Of a stretch of 64,000 nt of DNA, positions 57,179-64,000 are shown piece after piece. The notes beneath the pieces were generated by a model. It was not told where the DNA came from, ran no database searches, and worked only from the letters and a program-made list of their open reading frames with translations. A program made the position numbers and the translations under genes. The stretch spans positions 1,936,113-2,000,112 of the forward strand of contig FJOG01000006.1 in the NCBI GenBank assembly GCA_900073065.1, given 5' to 3'. Numbering within the stretch: position 1 is the stretch's first letter; each line of letters begins with the position of its first letter. The stretch comes from Phialocephala subalpina (Eukaryota > Ascomycota > Leotiomycetes > Helotiales > Mollisiaceae).

Positions 57179-58162
57179 CTAGCTCAGCAGCGTCAGCCCG
57201 CCAAACCCCATACCCTTCATCTCCTCCTGCACATACTCTACCACGCGCCTAAAAGTTCCTCTCCCCCCACCACAAGCACCACTCTCAAGATGCTGTGCCA
57301 GCCCACTCACAGTAGAGAATTGCTTTAAAGGCTTGTTCTTGCCTCCCTTGCCCATCAAGGTACGTGGGCAATGGAATGATATCTCATCGGGTACTAGTAA
57401 GGGCAAGGACCTAGATACCTGAGCGTGGACGCTTGACGACAGATGTTGCTGAAGTGCGCTATCCTTGAATATGCGAGTACGGGACGGAGGGCAGAGGGGG
57501 CATGTTTGATAGCCACTCCGAGTGCGAGGTCGGAGGGCGAGCATAGAGTGGAAGTTCGTGCTAGTTGAGAGAGTAGATGTAGGTGTGAGGATCGCGGAAG
57601 GTGGATAGGAGCCGAGGAATTCGGTCGAGGTTGGGGTGAGTATCGGACTCCGAATCTGCGATGTCGAAGTTGCAGACGCAGACGGGCTACCCTCTAGCAG
57701 CCACTGTGCCGTGACTCCTCCCGATGTAATGATCCGTCCTGTATCATTCGCTGCAACCGCTGCATTCAGTTTCGTCTTGGTCATCCCTGACACACATTTC
57801 CCACTCTCTAAATGTTGCAACTGCCCCGACGGGCAATTAAACTGCTTCTTGCATTCCGCGTCTGCTAGACACCTAATGTCGCTGAGCGGATGATGTCGCA
57901 CTGACGTCAGATGCTGGGTCAGCGCACCCCGATTCTTGAAAGTCTTATTGCACTTCTTGCACCTCGTTCGCTGACTACCCTCCTCTTGTTGATTTTGTTT
58001 CTTCTTCTTATTCTTGCCCCCCTTCCCCGGTCGGTGTACCTTGCTACAACGAAGATGATCTGTGAGTGCCCCTTCACTTTTGAAATCGCGCTCGCAGTCG
58101 CAGCACCGGAATTGTGTCGCGGAAGATGGCGTTCTCGCTGAGGCGGGGGCGTGCGTTTGCAT
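57179..58162 (-). CDS. C2H2-type zinc-finger protein
   Basis: A single-exon ORF of 327 residues. Finger-like units: FRCCDCERDFKSEGALTDHL...H (about 18-43), TRCKKCNKTFKNRGALTQHL...H (about 66-90), IRCLADAECKKQFNCPSGQLQHLESGKC (about 96-123), and QTCPLCPPSRTRIFKDSALQQHL...H (about 223-250). A last degenerate one ends GLAQHLESGAC. A lysine run (GKGGKNKKKKQNQQ) separates the first two and may be a nuclear signal; a similar GKGGKNK lies near the last. The linker between fingers 3 and 4 is Ser/Thr-rich and disordered. Spacing between finger pairs resembles the fungal C2H2 group with paired fingers of RNA- or DNA-binding type. The target is unknown. Confidence 0.85.
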   Translation of the reverse strand: MQTHAPASARTPSSATQFRCCDCERDFKSEGALTDHLRCSKVHRPGKGGKNKKKKQNQQEEGSQRTRCKKCNKTFKNRGALTQHLTSVRHHPLSDIRCLADAECKKQFNCPSGQLQHLESGKCVSGMTKTKLNAAVAANDTGRIITSGGVTAQWLLEGSPSASATSTSQIRSPILTPTSTEFLGSYPPSAILTPTSTLSTSTNFHSMLALRPRTRSGYQTCPLCPPSRTRIFKDSALQQHLSSSVHAQVSRSLPLLVPDEISFHCPRTLMGKGGKNKPLKQFSTVSGLAQHLESGACGGGRGTFRRVVEYVQEEMKGMGFGGLTLLS

Positions 58163-59283
58163 GTGTAATGCGTGTAGCTCTCACGTAGGAGAGATGCGAC
58201 ATGAACGTAGTAGTCACCGAGAGGTAAAGAAAAGGGGCTACCTTTAATGAGGACGGTAAAGAGACCGAGTGAGGGAAGTGAGGAACAAATATAGCAGGGT
58301 TGCGGGGTAAGCGGTGTGTATGTCTGTCATTGGCGGGGTCCTCATCTTAGGCCGCGTGAGGTGTACGATAGTAATCAGGGTCTGATTGGCGTACGGGGTG
58401 CATTGGCAATTCGTTCCACATTGCCTTGCTTAACCGGCGATGGTGTAAGCAGGTATTAACAAAATAATGGCTGGTTTTTAAATGCTGACTGCTTACCGCA
58501 AACACTTTAGCTACAGTAGGACTGTATAAGCGGCGGTGTTTTCCCTAAAAGTAGTGGGCTTTTTGTATAAGAGCAGTTATAGCTGAGAGCCCACCTCTTT
58601 AAGTAAAACACGAAGTAAAACGCTTGTAAACTAAGTAAATTACTTTGTTGCTTATACTGCTCGAGATTCTGGTTATAAGAATAGTATAAAGGTGTTAAAA
58701 ATTCTTGTTTAGTATAGTAAAGTTGAATTTGAAGACAATTAAACTTGAAGTATAATTAATAAAGCTACATAAAAGTTCTCATATATATGTATGTAAGTAT
58801 AAATAAAAAATGATTAAAAATTAGTGTGAAAGGGTTACAAGCCTAATAATATCAATTTGTATTGGGATTTTCGTGATATACCTATTTACTAGGGGATTCT
58901 TGCCAGCAGGGATATCGGTAGATTTGGGTTAACTCCCTTCTTCATAACCAAGCCTCTATTGTTATGTCTATAGGAGTCTATCTATCGGATTCTATCCTGA
59001 AAATATGGCTTTGTTTATTTTTATAATCGTTGATAAAAGGATTGTTCATATATATGTGTATACAAAACGATTCAAGATCTCTTTTCGGATATAAAAAAAA
59101 CCATTGTTCCTCTCCTTCGTCGTCCTTAGAGCAATGAAAAGCAAGGATTGTGTCACGTGCTCAACATTCCTGCACGTCCTGATCAAAGTTTCTTCCATAG
59201 AAGGAAACATCTCATTCGCAGAAAGTGTGTAGAAGCCTGGAAATAGGGACCCGCGCCCCAGCTCAGTTATCCAGAGGTCAACT
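58163..59283. other. Spacer, AT-rich from about 58440, likely degraded repeat
   Basis: No gene. From about 58440 on, composition shifts to AT-rich with short inverted repeats (gtaagcag/ctgcttac near 58446 and 58487; gtgggct/agcccac near 58554 and 58587), as in decayed transposon DNA. No full element could be delimited. Confidence 0.45.
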
Positions 59284-59298
59284 TTACACGATGACAAT

Positions 59299-59306
59299 GT
59301 CTTCGA
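59299..59306. repeat. 8-bp target-site duplication, left copy (GTCTTCGA)
   Basis: Identical to 60132-60139, directly flanking the hAT-type element. Confidence 0.85.
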
Positions 59307-60131
59307 TAGAGTGGTCAATAAGTTAGCGGGCTGATATCAGTACTGACTACTGATCATTTATCAGTCAGTCAGTTGGCCACTTTAGCAACTGACAGTCAGT
59401 CAATTAAGGACTCTTCGAATGACATAATTAATCAGTTGGATAAGTGGTTTTTAGGGATTTTAGTATAGTGTTTTTAGTGTTTTTTGGTGATAGACCGAAG
59501 CAGAAAAACTAAATAGAAAGCCTCTAATTAGCTAAAATAAGCGATTTAGAACACAATTAGAAACATTATTCTCTTTATTCTCGAACTTAAACTCTTGATT
59601 ATTATTATTATCATTTGGATTTACTTAAAGATTAACGATTTTATTTATTTTTATATCGGAATCATCTCTAATACGATTTGCTTCGAAGCTACAATGTCTT
59701 AGAGCGAATCTACTACTAAGAGTGTTTAAGTAATTGGTAGAGAAGAGGTATGAGAGGCTACGAGGTCTAAGCATTATTTTGTGGGTAAAAGATCGTATTG
59801 TTTTAAGTCTCATGAGCTAGCTAGGGAGGAGAGTGAGGATATAAGAGTCTGCGAGATTACCCTTGAGTTATACTGCATATAGAAAGAGAGTTTGGCACCA
59901 CTACACGTGACCAGCAACTGACAAGAGGAGCAATCCAGATGGAACGGGCATTTAGAGCAGTTTTGTTAGACTTTAGTGAGAAATAATAATTTGTCCTCAT
60001 TTTCACTTGAACTGATCAGCTAGCTGATCAGTTGATCATTTAAGTCATTCAGTTACCTTCTTTTTTGTCAGTCAGTCAGTGGATTTATATCCTCAAATGA
60101 TTAAGGGCTGACTGGCTTATTGACCACTCTG
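59307..60131. mobile_element. Non-autonomous hAT-type element (825 bp)
   Basis: The ends are inverted repeats. Left is TAGAGTGGTCAATAAG and right, as complement, is CAGAGTGGTCAATAAG, identical over 15 of 16. The CAGAGTG start and 8-bp target duplication are hallmarks of hAT elements. Subterminal regions carry many CAGTCAGTCAG motifs on both sides, like hAT transposase-binding sites. The inside is AT-rich with no transposase of useful length. A 62-codon minus ORF at 59625-59813 is all that is open. It interrupts the HET pseudogene four codons before its stop. Confidence 0.85.
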
Positions 60132-60139
60132 GTCTTCGA
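60132..60139. repeat. 8-bp target-site duplication, right copy (GTCTTCGA)
   Basis: Matches 59299-59306 exactly. Confidence 0.85.
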
Positions 60140-61960
60140 CTTCAATGACATCGCTATCAAAGACCTCATGATTCATAACTTCATGCAGAAAACAATCACC
60201 CACAAATGTGTACAGAGATCCTTCCTCACGCAAAGTGAAAGGGATACGACTTTCTCGAAAGAGCACAATCTTGTCCCCAACTCTAGCAGACTTATGTACC
60301 CAACCAATCTCACCCAATTCCGTGACACAAAACCGACAACCTGAAGAAAATTAATCGAAGGCGTGAGAATACAATTCTGATTTCTCAACTTGAGCTTGAA
60401 TGCGCTTGTTGATTTCAGTGATTCTCGCTACTTTACCGCGAAATACATCACCGTAAAAGTTCCTTCCAATTCTTAAGCAACCGACACTAATCAAGAGCAT
60501 GCAGAGGCAATAGAGTTCATCCGCGCCTGGAAGCTGAGTGACGAAGTTCTGCAAGTTTTTCAAAGTCCGTAGCCCAAAGAAGAGATTTGTGGCTTGCCGA
60601 ACGGGGTACTAATGGACAAAGTCTGAAATCCGGTACCCCGCTGACATCCCTGTGCTGGCGTTCTGGTAGACCGAATGCCAAGCTTCGTAGCTCTCGAAGT
60701 ATTCTTGACCCGGACGAGTGTATTCCAGTGTCGAGTCGCAGATCAGAGTTCGTCAAAATGCGTTTTGCAGTTCTTCCGGGTCCGAGTATCGCGACTCGAC
60801 CTTGGCGAGGTTGAGGCATTTTGTGATCTAGTAAAAGAGGAGTTTTGACCCTAGTAAGTATATATAAGGTGTTGAGTTGGCGTTTATTCCGTTCAAGTAG
60901 TCCGGTTTTGGGTGTGAGGGTATGATGGTCTTGATGCCGTCAAATATCCTGCCCCGCAGTCGAAGTTGCTGCTCAAGACTCCAGTCAGTAAATTGAGAGA
61001 ACACAGACAGTAAGATCAGAAATGGGAAACCAATGTGTCAGATAAGAGTTTCTTACATTTTCCTCATTGACCTTTGTTTGGTGACTGCTCTCCGTCAAGT
61101 GGCTTGAGTTGTGCGCAGCGTTGTGTGAGACACACACTTCACCCTTATATTTCTACTCAGGAACCCACGATGGAAGACCAGTGATTGATGGTGGACTATT
61201 GACGCATGATAGAACATCAACACCCAGGATAGAGCTGATTCCCTTACGTTGAATTGTCTTCTTGGGCCTTGGCAATGTAGATTAGGATCTCGTCGATAGA
61301 CTTTGTGTAGTCAATGAAATATTCCTCGACGTTCTTCGAAAGCCCAACGAGAGCAAAGATTTTATCTCGAGGATCCGTCGAGTCGAAATTGGCTGTCAGT
61401 AAGATCAAGTCCAACAGAGCGCCGGGACTTTCAGGAGGGAACATGTGCTTCAGTAAAGACAAAGCCGCGGCATTCGAGTACGGCCCCGAGCCACATTGTG
61501 AAGGTCGGGTATCGATCGCAGATTTGAATTTGACCCTCTCAAGGCTAAAGCAGCGCGCAAAACGTGGTCGGCTGGTATCTCTAGCTTTCCTAGTCGTATT
61601 GTGTATTCCGAAGGCCTGAGATATTCCTGAATGATCCAGACACGGTTGAACTAAGGCTGTTGCAGGATGCGGTTCACTGAGTCAGATATGGGATTTGAAC
61701 TGTCCAGCTTATCATTCTCCGCCAGCTTTGCTAGCCGCCATTGAGCTTCTGGAATATCCCCATATTCACAGCGTCCGATAGAGCAGTGATGAATTTGAGG
61801 CCACCAGAATCCGTGCGTAGCTCTTCACCGAGCCAGACAACCACTCTGCTCGCTGTGAAATAGATTGAGCTCATTATCCGCACCTGTTGCCCCCTTTCTA
61901 GGTCATCTTATTGGTTGATGCAAATTGATTCTACGTTGCGGAACGGAATCAAGAAGTAAC

Positions 61961-62326
61961 CACCTCCGATAGATCCTCGGACCCGCCAAGACTCTCTTTC
62001 AACATCTCGTGTAACGAACACTGGGCAAGCATCACTGAATAAACTCTCAAATTACTTCCTCTACATCCTCACCGCAAACAGACCCCCCACACCTCAGTGC
62101 CGGCGGACGTGTCCTCCTCTTCTGCCAGGGATTGGTTTCAACGGATTCTAAAGTGAGCGGCTTATCTTAAGTAAAGATTGGGGGATAGTAATCTTACTTG
62201 CTTGCTGTTGTCTGGGACTCGAGGCATCCTCATAAACGACGAAAGAACATGGAATACGGATCTACAGACCAAGAACATACAATGGTATTTGATCTACGAA
62301 TAGAGCATATCCTTATATGCCGCTGA
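61961..62326. other. Spacer between HET remnant and membrane-protein gene
   Basis: Possibly the decayed N-terminal part of the HET gene plus the 3' UTR of the next gene; nothing recognisable. Confidence 0.4.
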
Positions 62327-64000
62327 TCACCCATCAAAATCTTCAAGAAGCCTTACATCTTCATCATCTTCTACAACCAGTTCGTCTGAACCCGTGTACC
62401 AGCGTGGCCGTTCCCGTAGAACAAACTTTCCGGTAGCAGCCAAACTCTTGTGTATCCACCTCGAAATGTCTAAAAGACGGCCAGGCCAAGCCTTGAATCG
62501 ATATTCTCGATGACTGTCTTCTGCTGTATAGATGTCTTCCTCAGCCAAGATCGGCCCATTACTGACAAGGACAAGTCCATGCTCTGCATCCAGGCGGTTC
62601 TGTCTGTTTTTCCAGTTCATATACGTCTGTAACTTGCCAATCTTGAGCCATTGCATTACGCCAACTGAAACATCCCACAAGAGCTGGGAAATCCGTCCCC
62701 GAACTTCTGTCAGCGGCGAGTGCGACGCTTTCCAGACAAGACTCAATCTGGACGAGCCTTGGAGTTCTTCTGATAGCCAACCCAAACGTCTATTAAACCA
62801 GTAAATTGGTATGGATAAAACGAAACAAAAACATGCGATGGTAGATACCAGAAACATATATAGTGCCCCATCAAACTGGAAGCTGTTTATGATCACTTTC
62901 TTGGTTGTCTCCTCCCGAGTAGCAGCAAGAAAGAGCTTCACTCCGGCAGCAATAAATCCTGTGCATGAAAATACAACAAATGCCGGGGCATTGTCGGGGG
63001 AGTCCGCGCCTAGACCAGGCTCCAATGTCATCCCTAGCAACACCAAAGAAAAGAGCAGACTCCAAAATAGTGTCCCTACCCTATCAGCGTAGTAGACGAA
63101 CCAAAGAGCATCTGCGTCTTCCGCGTCTTTCCAGCCTTCTCGTCCTAATTCCAAGCCGCGGTTCCAGAACTTCGGAATCCAAAGAAAGGACATATATATC
63201 ATAAAACTTAGACTGAGCAATCCGGCAGCAGGTATTATCAAGTTTTGGGATAATACAAGACAGAGCTGGTACTCGAATCTATACTCAATCCCTCGTGTCC
63301 CTCCTCGAGATCGAAGTAGGTCCATAATTTCTGCATCGGTTGCCTTCAAAAAGAGCCCGCTTTCGTCACATTCGGCCGCCCTGACATTTTCGGTCCAGGC
63401 AACAAAATCGAGTGCTGTCAGTTTCGGCTGCCAGAATTTCCACCCGCCCCTACGACCATTAGGATCCAACCCCATGTCCAGAAGCGTTCTAACCGCCCAC
63501 ACATCTCTACGCCATGCGACTTCTTTGATGAGGGAGGATGTTAAGTAGGGATCGCTGACCTTTTGTCTTTGTGAGATATTTGCGAATGCGATGCTCTGCC
63601 AGAGCTGCATCTCACGATCTGGTCGCCAAAGTAAATGATGTCTCCACTTCAGAGGACTTTTCCCCCACAGTTCCCACTCGATATGTTTGCCAGGATGCAC
63701 AGTCTGGACCATGACAACAGCATTGATGTCTGTCAACGTGATGATGGAGTCGACTTTCAGAATTGCGGCGTCCCTAAGCAGATTTTGCACCTCGTTGTTC
63801 GCATTGAGAGTTGATCCAATGAGTCGTGATAGAATAGTTCCGCGGCGCGGCCGGCCGCTTTCTGATCTGAGGAAGCAAACGCCTTGGGGAGAAGCGCCAT
63901 TTTCCATCAGAAGCATGGAAAGCTCATCCCAGCATAATGCTGCAGCGTGAAACAGTGGGCTCGTTTGACCGGACAACGAATCTATTGAAAGGCAGGTGTC
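62327..64000 (-). CDS. Ankyrin-like, four-helix membrane protein, 5' end beyond window
   Basis: The frame is open to the right window edge (558 codons visible) and ends at 62327. The first visible residues, LFHAAALCWDELSMLLMENG, and later WAVRTLLDMGLDPNGRRG resemble ankyrin repeats (AAxxGxxxxVxxLLxxGADPN). Membrane helices follow: LIIPAAGLLSLSFMIYMSFL, TLFWSLLFSLVLLGMT, FVVFSCTGFIAAGVKLFLA and ALYMFLVSTIACFCFVLSIP. The C-terminal about 150 residues are polar and acidic at the end (ELVVEDDEDVRLLEDFDG). This pattern fits the fungal ankyrin-membrane proteins often coded near HET genes. The function is unknown. The true start, perhaps with more ankyrin repeats, lies outside. Confidence 0.8.
   Translation of the reverse strand, partial: DTCLSIDSLSGQTSPLFHAAALCWDELSMLLMENGASPQGVCFLRSESGRPRRGTILSRLIGSTLNANNEVQNLLRDAAILKVDSIITLTDINAVVMVQTVHPGKHIEWELWGKSPLKWRHHLLWRPDREMQLWQSIAFANISQRQKVSDPYLTSSLIKEVAWRRDVWAVRTLLDMGLDPNGRRGGWKFWQPKLTALDFVAWTENVRAAECDESGLFLKATDAEIMDLLRSRGGTRGIEYRFEYQLCLVLSQNLIIPAAGLLSLSFMIYMSFLWIPKFWNRGLELGREGWKDAEDADALWFVYYADRVGTLFWSLLFSLVLLGMTLEPGLGADSPDNAPAFVVFSCTGFIAAGVKLFLAATREETTKKVIINSFQFDGALYMFLVSTIACFCFVLSIPIYWFNRRLGWLSEELQGSSRLSLVWKASHSPLTEVRGRISQLLWDVSVGVMQWLKIGKLQTYMNWKNRQNRLDAEHGLVLVSNGPILAEEDIYTAEDSHREYRFKAWPGRLLDISRWIHKSLAATGKFVLRERPRWYTGSDELVVEDDEDVRLLEDFDG

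Larger units (their letters stand above)
59284..61960 (-). pseudogene. HET-domain pseudogene interrupted by a hAT element
   Basis: Minus-strand pieces follow HET order: ESICINQ, then TAA (61910-61908); DDLERGQQVRIMSSIYFTAS and RVVVWLGEE; FITALSDAVNMGIFQKL, then a TAG (61733-61731); FNRVWIIQEYLRPSEY after another TAG (61653-61651) where Trp is expected. After a frame change come SLLKHMFPPESPGALLDLIL and NFDSTDPRDKIFALVGLSKN (61462-61244). The C-terminal exon after a TTCTTCAG acceptor (about 60341) reads CRFCVTELGEIGWVHKSARV, GDKIVLFRES and VFDSDVIEVED. The remaining four residues IVIV and the TAA lie beyond the inserted element, at 59297-59284. The blocks match the HET family (CINQ, RVVVWLGEE, WF-RVWIIQE, DPRDKIFALVGL). 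The N-terminal YxALSYxWG block was not found. Three nonsense codons, at least one frameshift and the insertion make it non-functional. Confidence 0.87.

Noticed and set aside
59046..59318. 90-codon minus ORF beginning inside the hAT element
   Set aside because: Its ATG arises from the inverted end of the element and its frame differs from the HET frame that ends at 59284. Considered a chimera.
1..64000. CRISPR arrays, bacterial operons, rRNA, biosynthetic cluster enzymes
   Set aside because: None seen. Intron-rich eukaryotic genes, and no polyketide or peptide synthetase, cytochrome P450 or terpene cyclase signatures.

Overview
This is a eukaryotic window from a filamentous ascomycete (Pezizomycotina). 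The evidence is genes split by 45-120 nt introns with GTRNGT donors, CTAAC/CTGAC branch points and CAG/TAG acceptors; HET-domain genes; fungus-specific families (RlmA-type MADS factor, Msb1/Mug8, Clr5, DUF3638/DUF3645 giant protein); and AT-rich DNA-transposon relics carrying stop codons of the kind RIP leaves. The order (perhaps Helotiales) is only a guess. There are no operons. Genes lie on both strands with long gene-poor spacers.

Layout. 0-2 kb: 3'-truncated RlmA/RLM1 MADS-box factor (-). 2-6.6 kb: long gene-poor, partly polypyrimidine stretch. 6.6-9 kb: damaged GPI-type secreted-protein gene (-) and a frameshifted small ORF (+). 9.2-11.8 kb: membrane/ectodomain protein (-) whose 3' end runs into a perfect 2 x 250 bp tandem duplication. 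13.4-15 kb: uncharacterised coiled-coil protein (-). 16.3-18.5 kb: nine-exon Hsp70-like ATPase (+). 19.3 kb: small Gly/Asn-rich membrane protein (+). 20.6-24 kb: Msb1/Mug8 protein (-). 25.4-27.4 kb: intact HET protein (+). 28.2-29.4 kb: citrate-lyase-beta-like pseudogene (+). 29.8-31.1 kb: decayed Tc1/mariner element. 31.7 kb: intron-containing tRNA-Phe (-). 32.2-34 kb: uncharacterised 617-aa protein (+). 34.1-39.8 kb: a gene-dense housekeeping block with a DUF3140-like small protein (+), uracil-DNA glycosylase (-), Mtm1-type mitochondrial carrier (-) and Hrt3/Fbxo9-type F-box protein (+). 40.8 kb: small secreted protein (+). 42.6-44 kb: Clr5-domain gene (-) with an in-frame stop. 44.4-45.8 kb: AT-rich block bounded by 48-bp inverted repeats and holding a 737-bp assembly gap. 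46.8-56.3 kb: 3131-residue DUF6606/DUF3638/DUF3645 protein (+). 57.2-58.2 kb: C2H2 zinc-finger protein (-). 59.3-62 kb: HET pseudogene (-) split by a hAT-type miniature element with an 8-bp target duplication. 62.3-64 kb: ankyrin-like multi-membrane protein (-), open at the window edge.

How the genes relate. RlmA and Msb1 both belong to the cell-wall/Rho/polarity sphere, and the damaged GPI-type protein would be a wall or membrane product. UNG is DNA repair, Mtm1 is mitochondrial glutathione/metal handling, and Hrt3 is an SCF ubiquitin-ligase adaptor. The two HET loci, the Hsp70-like ATPase, the DUF3638 giant and the ankyrin-membrane protein are families that expand in Pezizomycotina and often sit in fast-evolving self/non-self gene sets; a shared pathway is inference. 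I found no clearly new defence or metabolic system. The most informative signals are the hAT insertion with a readable target duplication, the helicase-like motif set in the 3131-aa protein, the palindrome-bounded AT block, and an unusually high number of genes broken by single lesions. Some of those lesions may be assembly indels.
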